Below are positions 49,419 through 61,700 of a DNA stretch of 64,000 nt, in pieces (position 1 is the first letter of the stretch; every line of letters starts with the position of its first letter). Source of the DNA: Methylobacterium sp. CB376 (GTDB lineage: Bacteria; Pseudomonadota; Alphaproteobacteria; Rhizobiales; Beijerinckiaceae). A program made the position numbers and the translations under genes. The notes under the pieces are model-generated. The model was not told the origin of the DNA, ran no database searches, and saw nothing but the letters and a program-made list of their open reading frames with translations. Where the stretch lies: positions 7,417,501 to 7,481,500 of the forward strand of contig NZ_CP121648.1 of assembly GCF_029714205.1 (NCBI RefSeq), in the 5' to 3' direction.

Positions 49419-51729
49419 AGCCCTCGCGCACCAGGATCACGGTCCCCAGCGGCGGCAGCGACAGGGTCAGCGAGCAGGATTGCCCGTGCGAGGGGTCGCA
49501 GGACGCCTCCAGGCCCCCGTAATTGCCGACGTTGCTGCCGCCGTAGGCGGCCGCGTCGGTGTTGATCGCCTCCCGGTAATAGCCCGGGGCCGGCACGCCG
49601 ATGCGGTAGCCGTGGCGGGGGATCGGGGTGAAGTTCGACACCACGATCGCGACCTGCCCCGCCTCGCGGCCCTTGCGGGCCCAGGCGATCACGCTGTTGT
49701 CGGCATCGTCCGCCACCAGCCACTCGAAGCCGGCCGCCTCCGTGTCGCGGGCGTGGAGGGCCGGCACCGCCGCGTAGAGGTGGTTGAGGTCGCGCACGAG
49801 GTCCTTGACGCCGCGATGGAACGCGTCGTCGAGCAGGTGCCAGTCCAGGCTCTGGTTGTGGTTCCACTCCCGCTCCTGGCCGAACTCGCCGCCCATGAAC
49901 AGCAGCTTCTTGCCGGGATGGCCCCACATGAAGCCGAAATAGGCGCGCAGGTTGGCGAATCTCTGCCAGCGGTCGCCCGGCATCTTGCCGATGAGCGAGC
50001 CCTTGCCGTGCACCACCTCGTCGTGGGACAGCGGCAGGATGAAGTTCTCCGAGAAGGCGTAGAGCAGCCCGAAGGTCAGGTCGTTGTGGTGGTAGCGGCG
50101 GTGCACCGGGTCCTTCGAGATGAAGCGCAGGGTGTCGTGCATCCACCCCATGTTCCACTTGAAGCCGAAGCCGAGCCCGCCGGTATAGGTCGGGTGCGAG
50201 ACGCCGGGCCAGGAGGTCGATTCCTCCGCCACCGTCATGGTGCCGGGGGCGTGCGCGTAGGTCGCCTCGTTGGTCCGGCGCAGGAAGTTGATCGCGTCGA
50301 GATTCTCGTTGCCCCCGTACTGGTTGGGGATCCACTCGCCGGCCCGCCGCGAATAGTCGAGGTAGAGCATGGAGGCGACCGCGTCCACGCGAAGCCCGTC
50401 GAGGTGGTACTCCTCCAGCCAGAAGCGGGCATTGGCCGCCAGGAAGGCCGAGACCTCGGTGCGCCCGAAATTGTAGATGTAGGTGCCCCAATCCTGGTGG
50501 AAGCCCTGGCGGGGATCGGCGTGCTCGTACAGGTGGGTGCCGTCGAAGAGCCCGAGCCCGTGCGCGTCGAGGGGGAAGTGGCCCGGCACCCAGTCGAGGA
50601 GGATGCCGAGGCCCGCCTCGTGGGCGGCGTTGACGAACTCGCAGAAATCCTCGGGCGAGCCGAAGCGGCTGGTCGGCGCGAAGAGCGAGACCGGCTGGTA
50701 GCCCCAGGAGCCGTCGAACGGGTGCTCGGTGATGGGCAGGAGCTCGATATGGGTGAAGCCCATCTCCTTGACGTAGGGGATCAGCCGCGCCGCGAGTTCC
50801 CGGTAGGTGAGGTAGCGGTTCCCCTCCTCCGGCACCCGCGCCCAGGAGCCGAGATGCACCTCGTAGATGCTGATCGGGCTGTGGCGGTGGTCGGCCTTGC
50901 CGCGGCTGCCCATCCAGGCCCCGTCGCGCCAGCGCGGCTGCGGCCGCCCGTTGAGGCGCGAGGCGGTCTCGGGCGGCTGCTGGGCCGCGAAGGCGACCGG
51001 GTCCGCCTTGAGCGGCAGGACCGCGCCGTCCGGGCCGCGGATCTCGAACTTGTAGTTCGTGCCCTTGGGCAGGTCGGGGATGAAGAGTTCCCAGACGCCG
51101 CCGTCGTGCCACAGGCGCATCGGGTGGCGGCGCCCGTCCCAGTCGTTGAAGTCGCCGACCACGCTGACGCGCCGGGCATTGGGCGCCCAGACCGCGAAGC
51201 GGAAGCCCGGCACGCCGCCGATCGTGTCCGCCTGCCCGCCGAGCACCCGCTGCACCGCGTCGTTGCCGACGTCGCGCAGGAGCCCGATCTCGGCCTGGTT
51301 CAGCGTGGTGCCGAACTCGTAGGGGTCGCGCCGCAGCCGCTCGGTGTTGTCCCAGGCCTCGACCGCGATGCGGTAATCCGGGCGGCCCTCATGCGCGAAG
51401 GCGCCGACGAAGAAGCCGGCCGGGTGGCGGCGCTCCATCTCGATCCGGGCCTCGCCGAGGATCAGAGCCGCGGCGCGCGCCTCGGGCAGCACGGCCCGCA
51501 CCTCCCACCGGCCGGGCGAGACCTCGTGCGGACCCAGGACCGCGAACGGATCGCCGTGGCCGGCCGCCATGATCGCCTCGACGGCGTCCGGGTGGAGCCC
51601 GGCGTGGCGGGCCGGCACGGCGGGGCGGGGCGCCTGGCCCGGCGCGTCCGGGGCGGCCGCGAAGGCGGCCGCAGGAATCGTCCGGGAGGGCGGGGCCGGC
51701 GGGCGGGCGCGGGTCGCGTCAACCGTCAT
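49417..51729 (-). CDS. glgB: 1,4-alpha-glucan branching enzyme GlgB
   Basis: This 770-residue enzyme introduces alpha-1,6 branches into glucan. It has an N-terminal low-complexity leader, carbohydrate-binding modules (HPDAVEAIMAAGHGDPFAVLGPHEV; FAVWAPNARRVSVVGDFNDWDG), and a GH13_9 catalytic barrel with DGLRVDAVASMLYLDY (nucleophile Asp), MTVAEESTSWPG (acid Glu) and LPLSHDEVVHGK (third acid). The ATG at 51729 overlaps the treS stop (ATGA). It is the last gene of the glucan-trehalose cluster and is followed by repeat copy C. Confidence 0.97.
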   Translation of the reverse strand: MTVDATRARPPAPPSRTIPAAAFAAAPDAPGQAPRPAVPARHAGLHPDAVEAIMAAGHGDPFAVLGPHEVSPGRWEVRAVLPEARAAALILGEARIEMERRHPAGFFVGAFAHEGRPDYRIAVEAWDNTERLRRDPYEFGTTLNQAEIGLLRDVGNDAVQRVLGGQADTIGGVPGFRFAVWAPNARRVSVVGDFNDWDGRRHPMRLWHDGGVWELFIPDLPKGTNYKFEIRGPDGAVLPLKADPVAFAAQQPPETASRLNGRPQPRWRDGAWMGSRGKADHRHSPISIYEVHLGSWARVPEEGNRYLTYRELAARLIPYVKEMGFTHIELLPITEHPFDGSWGYQPVSLFAPTSRFGSPEDFCEFVNAAHEAGLGILLDWVPGHFPLDAHGLGLFDGTHLYEHADPRQGFHQDWGTYIYNFGRTEVSAFLAANARFWLEEYHLDGLRVDAVASMLYLDYSRRAGEWIPNQYGGNENLDAINFLRRTNEATYAHAPGTMTVAEESTSWPGVSHPTYTGGLGFGFKWNMGWMHDTLRFISKDPVHRRYHHNDLTFGLLYAFSENFILPLSHDEVVHGKGSLIGKMPGDRWQRFANLRAYFGFMWGHPGKKLLFMGGEFGQEREWNHNQSLDWHLLDDAFHRGVKDLVRDLNHLYAAVPALHARDTEAAGFEWLVADDADNSVIAWARKGREAGQVAIVVSNFTPIPRHGYRIGVPAPGYYREAINTDAAAYGGSNVGNYGGLEASCDPSHGQSCSLTLSLPPLGTVILVREG

Positions 51730-54700
51730 TCGGGCACCTTTCTCATCTGGTCCAGCAGGGAGAGCACGCCGCGGGCCGGAATCTCGATCCAGTCCGGGCG
51801 GTTGTTGGCCTCGTAGTCGATCTCGTAGAGCGCCTTGTTCAGCAGGCAGAGGCGCAGCAGGCGCTCGTGAGTGACGTCGTCCGCGACGGCGGCCCGGCTG
51901 CCGCGCACGGTGTGCCCGTAGGCCTCCAGGAAGGCGCCCTCGATCAGGCCGCGCCAGGCCGCGACCGCCGCGACCGTGCGGTCCTCGGCCTCGGCGAAGC
52001 GGGAGACGATCTCCCGGGTCACCGTCTCGCCGCCATACGCGAAGGAGCGCAGCACGCCGGCGACGTCGCGCAGCGGCGTCGCCTTGGCCCGCCGCTCCTC
52101 GACCGGCCGGGACGGCTCGCCCTCGAAGTCGACGATGATGAGGTCGTCCTGGGAGGCGAGCACCTGGCCGAGATGGTAATCGCCGTGGATGCGGGTCTTG
52201 TGGGCCCCGACCGGATCGAGGCGCCCGAGCCGGGTGATCAGCGCCTCGATCTCCTCGCGGGCGGCGAGGATCGCCGCGGCCGCCTCGCGGGCGCTCGCGG
52301 AGGCCGTGGCGGGGATGCCCGCGACGCCGCGCATCGCCTTCTCGCCCTGGCGGCGGGTATCGGCGACGAGGGCGGCGAGGTCCTCCGCCGTGAAGGGCTC
52401 GGCCGCGAAGGCCGGGTCGTCGGTCTCCATCGCGAAGGCGCGGTGCATCTCGGCGGTGCGCTGGCCGAGCAGGCTCGCCCAGCGCAGGTGGGTGCCGAAG
52501 ACCTCCTCGGGCGCCTGCGCCTCGCTCTCGGGCACGAGCACGATCGCGTCGAGGTCGCGGCGCAGGTACTCGCGCATCAGCGCCCACGCGTCGCCCTGGT
52601 TGCGCACGAAGGCCTGCAGCAGGGCGAGCGCCGTGCGGGTGCCGTCCCGGCCGACATGCTCGACCGTGCCGAGGAGCGCCGGCGTGTTGCGGAACCCCGT
52701 CACCTCGGTGAGGAAGCGGCCGACCTCGACCTCGGGATGGGTCCCGGTCTGGAGGCGGCGCAGGAGCTTCAGCATCAGCCGCGAGCCGAAGGCGATCGAG
52801 GTGTTGCTCTGCTCGGCCGAGAGCCGGCGGATGTCGGCCGGGTCGAGGTCGAGATCCGGGTCGAAGAGCGAGGTGGCGCGGAATTCGAGCCGCCCCTCCT
52901 CGGAGGGCAGGTCGCGGCCCTCCCGCATCCCGTCGACGACCGCGAGGGCGAAGTCCGGCGAGGAGGCCGCCCCGTACAGGAGGCCCATCCGCGGCCCGCG
53001 CCGCACCCGCGCGACGGCGTGGTCGAGGAGCGCCTCGTCCTCCCGGCCCTCGTCCACCGCGAGCGGCGTGAAGTATTCCTGGCGCTCGCCGCTCGAGAGC
53101 GACACGGACAGGCGCGGCAGCAGGTAGCCGCTCCGGCCCGAGCGGGCGGGCAGGACGGCGCTGTCGACGACCTGCACCTGCCGGATGCGCGAGCCCTTGG
53201 CCCCGAACCAGCGCCGCGAGCCGATGAAGCGCGGCGCCACCGTGCGCTCGAAGGCCTGCCGCTCGCGGCCCTGGATCAGGGTCTCGACGCCCCCGGTGAG
53301 CACGAGGGTGAAGAGTTCGGGCGCCTCCTGGCGCGGCGCCGCCTCGGCGTGGCCCTGCGCCAGCTTGAACCAGTAGAAGCCGTAGGCCGGCAGCGTCAGC
53401 AGGTAGGGCAGGTCGCCGATCGGCGGGAAGGAGGTGCCGCCCGTGAGCTCCACCGGCACCGCCGTGCGCAGCTCCGAGAGGTCGAGCTGCACCGCCTGCG
53501 GCGCCCGCGAAAGGTTGGCGACGCAGAGCACCTTCTCGTCGTCGAACTCACGCAGCCAGGCCAGCACCTTGCGGTTGTCCGGGTAGAGGAAGCGCAGCGT
53601 GCCGCGGCCGAGCGAGCGGTGGTTGTTGCGGATGGCGATCATCCGCCGCGTCCAGTTGAGCAGGCTGGTCTGGGCGCGGCTATGGGCCTCGACGTTGACG
53701 GCGTCGAAGCCGTAGATCGGGTCCTGGATGGTGGGCAGGAACAGGCGCGCCGGGTCGGCGCGGGAGAAGCCGCCGTTCCGGTCGGGCGACCATTGCATCG
53801 GGGTGCGCACCCCGTCGCGGTCGCCCAGGTAGATGTTGTCGCCCATCCCGATCTCGTCGCCGTAATAGAGCACCGGGGTCCCGGGCATCGACAGCAGCAG
53901 GAACTTCATCAACTCGATCTTGCGCCGATCGTTCTCCAGCAGGGGCGCGAGGCGGCGGCGGATGCCGAGGTTGATGCGGGCGCGGCGGTCGGCGGCGTAG
54001 AAGCTCCAGAGGTAGTCCCGCTCCTTGTCGGTGACCATCTCGAGCGTCAGCTCGTCGTGGTTGCGCAGGAAGATCGCCCATTGGCAGCCCTCCGGGATCT
54101 CCGGCGTCTGCCGCATGATATCGGTGATCGGGTGCCGGTCCTCCTGCGCGATCGCCATGTACATCCGCGGCATCAGGGGAAAGTGGAACGCCATGTGGCA
54201 CTCGTCCCCGTCGCCGAAGTACTGCGCGGTCTCCTCGGGCCACTGGTTGGCCTCGGCGAGCAGCATGCGGTCCGGGTAGCCGGCGTCGAGGGCGGCGCGG
54301 ATCTTCTTGATGACGTCGTGCGTCTCGGAGAGGTTCTCGCAGTTCGTGTCCTCGCGCTCGATCAGGTAGGGGATCGCGTCGAGGCGCAGGCCGTCCACCC
54401 CCATGTCGAGCCAGTAGCGCATCACCTCGATCACCGCCTCCAGCACGCGCGGATTGTCGAAGTTCAGATCCGGCTGGTGCGAGTAGAAGCGGTGCCAGTA
54501 ATAGGCCTTGGCGACCGGGTCCCAGGTCCAGTTCGAGGCCTCGGTGTCGAGGAAGATGATGCGCGTGTCGCGGTACTTCTCGTCCGTGTCGGACCAGACG
54601 TAGAAGTCGCGCCACTTGGAGCCCTTGGGGGCGCTGCGGGCGCGCTGGAACCAGGGGTGCTGGTCCGAGGTGTGGTTGATGACGAGCTCGGTGATGACGC

Positions 54701-54992
54701 GCAGGCCGCGCTCGTGCGCCTCGCGGACGAAGCGCCGGAAATCGCGCATCGTGCCGTAGGACGGGTTGATGCCCTTGTAGTCGGCGATGTCGTAGCCGTC
54801 GTCCCGCAGCGGCGAGGGGTAGAACGGCATCACCCAGATCGCCGTCACCCCGAGGTCGCGGATGTAGTCGAGCTTGGCGGTCAGGCCGTCGAAGTCGCCG
54901 ATGCCGTCGTTGTTGGCGTCGAAGAAGGATTTGACGTGGACCTGGTAGATGATGGCGTCACGGTACCATTGCGGATCGCTGCGATCGATCAT
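51726..54992 (-). CDS. treS: Trehalose synthase fused to maltokinase (TreS-Mak)
   Basis: This 1088-residue fusion has a GH13_16 trehalose synthase (1-550) that interconverts maltose and trehalose, with WYRDAIIYQVHVKSFFDANNDGIGDF, DGLRLDAIPYL (nucleophile), MLLAEANQWPEE (acid), FLRNHDELTLEM; and a C-terminal maltokinase-like domain (about 565-1088) with SRRWFGAKG, QSNTSIAFGSRLMLKLLRRL, RIHGDYHLGQVL and IIVDFEGEPSRP. The kinase makes maltose-1-phosphate for GlgE. The fused arrangement is known in several actinobacteria and proteobacteria. It overlaps glgB by four bases. Confidence 0.95.
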   Translation of the reverse strand: MIDRSDPQWYRDAIIYQVHVKSFFDANNDGIGDFDGLTAKLDYIRDLGVTAIWVMPFYPSPLRDDGYDIADYKGINPSYGTMRDFRRFVREAHERGLRVITELVINHTSDQHPWFQRARSAPKGSKWRDFYVWSDTDEKYRDTRIIFLDTEASNWTWDPVAKAYYWHRFYSHQPDLNFDNPRVLEAVIEVMRYWLDMGVDGLRLDAIPYLIEREDTNCENLSETHDVIKKIRAALDAGYPDRMLLAEANQWPEETAQYFGDGDECHMAFHFPLMPRMYMAIAQEDRHPITDIMRQTPEIPEGCQWAIFLRNHDELTLEMVTDKERDYLWSFYAADRRARINLGIRRRLAPLLENDRRKIELMKFLLLSMPGTPVLYYGDEIGMGDNIYLGDRDGVRTPMQWSPDRNGGFSRADPARLFLPTIQDPIYGFDAVNVEAHSRAQTSLLNWTRRMIAIRNNHRSLGRGTLRFLYPDNRKVLAWLREFDDEKVLCVANLSRAPQAVQLDLSELRTAVPVELTGGTSFPPIGDLPYLLTLPAYGFYWFKLAQGHAEAAPRQEAPELFTLVLTGGVETLIQGRERQAFERTVAPRFIGSRRWFGAKGSRIRQVQVVDSAVLPARSGRSGYLLPRLSVSLSSGERQEYFTPLAVDEGREDEALLDHAVARVRRGPRMGLLYGAASSPDFALAVVDGMREGRDLPSEEGRLEFRATSLFDPDLDLDPADIRRLSAEQSNTSIAFGSRLMLKLLRRLQTGTHPEVEVGRFLTEVTGFRNTPALLGTVEHVGRDGTRTALALLQAFVRNQGDAWALMREYLRRDLDAIVLVPESEAQAPEEVFGTHLRWASLLGQRTAEMHRAFAMETDDPAFAAEPFTAEDLAALVADTRRQGEKAMRGVAGIPATASASAREAAAAILAAREEIEALITRLGRLDPVGAHKTRIHGDYHLGQVLASQDDLIIVDFEGEPSRPVEERRAKATPLRDVAGVLRSFAYGGETVTREIVSRFAEAEDRTVAAVAAWRGLIEGAFLEAYGHTVRGSRAAVADDVTHERLLRLCLLNKALYEIDYEANNRPDWIEIPARGVLSLLDQMRKVPE

Positions 54993-55156
54993 CGCGTCAG
55001 AGCCTCGTTCGACCGGGTTCCGTGCGCCGCGCGGGGACGGTCTCGTCCCGCATGAGCGCCTCTCGCCGGGAGGGAGTTCGGGAAACGACGGGTGCGGGTC
55101 GGCTCAGGGCGGGGGCCGCCGCGAGCCGCGAGCGGGTCGTGCTGCCACGCGCGGCC

Positions 55157-58525
<3,369 letters not shown>

Positions 58526-58639
58526 CGGACCGATCCTGCCTGCAACCTCTCTGGAGCCTCGCATCGTGTGCCGCACGGCCGCGACGCCGCCGTGACCTTG
58601 GCCGGGGCGGGATTCGGCGCGGTTCCGCCCTCCCCCGGC

Positions 58640-58708
58640 CGGGGCAGGGTCCTGGAATCCTGGAATCCCCCGGGATTCTCGAATCCCCTGGGATCCTGGA
58701 ATCCCCGC
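58640..58708. repeat. Imperfect 19-20 bp tandem repeat upstream of glgE
   Basis: Between malQ-treY and glgE the sequence repeats a unit of the type cctggaatcc-cctgggat about three times (58650-58706), with internal short palindromes such as GGAATCCCCCGGGATTC. It lies in the 232-base spacer and may be a folded mRNA element or slippage product. Confidence 0.6.
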
Positions 58709-58757
58709 CCCGCTCCCGTCCGGGAGGGGGCGCCCGCGTCCGAACCCCGGCCGCGGC

Positions 58758-61700
58758 TCAACTCGATGCCGTTACCCGCCGCAGGACCGCGACGGGAAGC
58801 CTCCGGAAGAGGCGGTCGAGCGGAAGACGCCCGCCCTCCTCCCTCAGTTCCTCTCCGGTGACGAGATCGCGCCAGCGGCTGCCCTCCGGAACCGGGAGCG
58901 CGCTGCCGGCGAAGGCCCCGGCCAGGCGCGGCAGGTCGCCCGCCGCCTCGTCCTGCAGCAGGCTCTCCACGTGGCGCGGCAGCGCCACCAGGAGCTCGCC
59001 CCCGCCCGCCGCCTCGCCGCGCAGGAAGGCGAAGGCCTGCCCGGCGCGCGGCCCCTCCGCGGCGAGCGGCCGGTAATCGGCCTGCGCGTAGAAGCCCGGC
59101 GCCGCGGCGCGGTCGGCGAGGAGGCGCGCCAGCACCGCCTGCTTGATCCGCCCGTCCGGCCAGTGCGCCAGCATCTCCTCGACCGAGCCGCCCTCGGCGA
59201 GCGCCCGCGCCCGGGCCGCGTAGTCGACCGGGCGGCGGTTGTCGGGATCGACGAAGGAGAAGTCCCAGAACTCCGTGCCCTGGTAGGTGTCGGGCAGGCC
59301 CGGCAGGGTGCATTTCAGCGCCGTGCGGGCGAGCCCGGTCACCATGCCGATGCGGGCGAGCCGGGCCGCGAACGGCCGCAACGCCGTGAGGAAGGCGGAA
59401 TCCGGGGCGATCAGCGCGTCGAGGAGCCGCGCCACCGCGCCCTCGTAGGCCTCGTCGACGTTGACCCAGCTCGACCAGCGCTTGCTCTCGCGCAGGGCCT
59501 TCTCCGCGTAGGTCCCGAGCCGCCCGCGGAACGCCGCCACCGCGCCCGCGTCGGAGACGTCCTCCAGGAGTTCGAGGGGCCACGCCCCCAGGATGGCCTG
59601 GAGGAGCATCCACTGGTCGTTGGCGTCCGGCGCCGGCTCGCCCTCGACCTCGCCGAGATGCGGCCCGGCGATCTCCCGCCAGCGCGCCCACTCGGCCCGC
59701 CACGCCTCGGGCATCGCCGAGAGGGCGAGCAGCCGGGCGCGGGCATCCTCGCCGCGCTTGGTGTCGTGGGTCGCCGTGGCGATCTGGGCGTTCGGCCAAT
59801 CGCGGGCGCGGGCGGCCTGGAGGGCGTGGAAATGCTCCGCCGCAAGCCCGTACTCGCCGGGATCCCCGCCCACCTCGTTGAGCGCGAGGAGTTCGACGTA
59901 GCGGTAGAACAGCGTGTCCTCCAGGCTCTTGGCCATGACCGGGCCGGTCAGCTGCTGGAAGCGGCGGCGCACGCGGCGCACGATTTCGGGCGAGGGCCGG
60001 CCCGGGCCGTCGGTGTCGATGCGCCCCAGCAGCACGCCCTGGGCGAAGTCGTGCACCGAGCGGTCCGGCAGCCGCGAGTGCCGCTTGGCCCGGCGCACCG
60101 CCCCCTCGATCAGCCGCACGTCCTCCGGCTCCAGGTCGCCCTCGTCGAGGTCCTGGGGCATGTAGCTGCGATAGACCGGGAACCGCGCCACGATCTCGGT
60201 CAGGGCCTGGCGCAGGGCGTTGACCGAGAAGTCGCGGGTGCGCCGGTCGGCGTCGGCCACGCGCTTGAGGTCGGAGGTCAGCACCTCGAGCTCGCTCGCG
60301 AAGCTCGTCTCCAGGATCTCGGCCTTCACCTGGCGCAGGAGCAGGCCGTAGGACTCGTCGGTGCCGGTCGCCTCCGCGTAGAGGGCGCGCACCGCCTCCT
60401 GCTTCGCGCGGTCGACGAAGAGCCCGTCGATCTGGTTGAGCACGTCGTAGCCGGTAGTACCCGCGACCGGCCATGGCCGCAGGCGCTCGCCGGGCTCCAG
60501 GATCTTCTCCACCACGATGTAGAAACCCGGCCCCACGGCGGCCTGGAGGGCGCGCACGTAGCCGGCCGGGTCGGCGAGGCCGTCGATGTGGTCGATGCGC
60601 AGGCCGTCGATCCGCCCCTCGCGGATGTGGCGGAACAGCATGGCGTGGGCGCCCTCGAACACCGCCGGGCGCTCGACCCGCAGGCCCGCGAGCGAGTTCA
60701 CGTCGAAGAAGCGGCGGTAGTTGATGTCGCTCGCCGCGACCCGCCAATGGGCGAGCCGGTAGGATTGCGCCTCCAGGATGCGGTGGAGCGCCCCGAAACT
60801 GTCGGGGTGGCCCTTGAAGCCGTTCACCAGGGTCACGGCCCGGTCGATGGCGTGGCGCAGCTCCGGGGCGTGCGCCACCGCCTCGGCGAGGCGCTGCTTG
60901 AGGCCGTCGGCCTCGGCCGGGAAGCCCGCGAGGCGCGCCTCCTCGGTCTCCTCGCTCATCCGCCGCAGGCGCTCGGAGATCGACAGCACGGTCGCGGCGG
61001 CCTCGTCCCCGGCCTCCGGCAGGGCCGCGAGCGCCCGGTCGAGGATGATCGGGTAGCTGAGCGGGGAGATCGGGAATTTGTGCTCGTAGTGCCAGACCGA
61101 GAAGCCGCCCTCGGCCGGGTCGAAGGTGAGCGTGAGGTCGCCCTTCTCCAGCGCCTCGCCGTAGCGGGTGCCGAGGAAGGGCACGACGAGCTTGTTGTGG
61201 GCGCCGAGGCGCTCCCAATCGATGTCGAAGGCCTGCGCGGCGGGCGAGAGCGGCCCCCATTCGAGGACCGAGAGCCACCAGGGATTGTCGGCGCCGCCGA
61301 CCCCCATGTGGTTGGGCACGATGTCGAGCAGGAGCTTCAGGCCGTGCGCCTTCAGGGCGTCGCTGAAGCGGATGAAGGCCTCCTCGCCGCCGAGTTCCGG
61401 GTTGATCTCGCGGTGGTCGACGATGTCATAGCCGTGGGTCGAGCCGGGCCGGGCCTTGTGGATCGGCGAGGCGTAGACGTGGCTGATCCCGATCCCGGCG
61501 AGGTAGGGCACGATCCCGACCGCGTCGTCGAAGGTGAAGTCCTTGTGGAATTGCAGCCGGTAGGTCGCCCGCGGGGGCTCCGAGGCGAGGCGCGCGGCGC
61601 CCGAGCGCGGCCCGCGATCCTCCGAGGCCAGGGAGGCGGCGAGCTTGGCGAGCGGCCCACCCGGGGCCGCAATCGCGTCGAGGTCGCGGTCGAGCTTGCG

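Noticed and set aside
45180..49565. A 1461-codon plus-strand open frame opposite the oxidoreductase and aminotransferase
   Set aside because: It is antisense to two genes with intact catalytic motifs and shows only Arg/Val/Glu/Asp-rich shadow sequence.
51867..55055. A 1062-codon plus-strand open frame opposite treS
   Set aside because: It is an antisense shadow of the trehalose synthase-maltokinase gene, without any recognisable domain.
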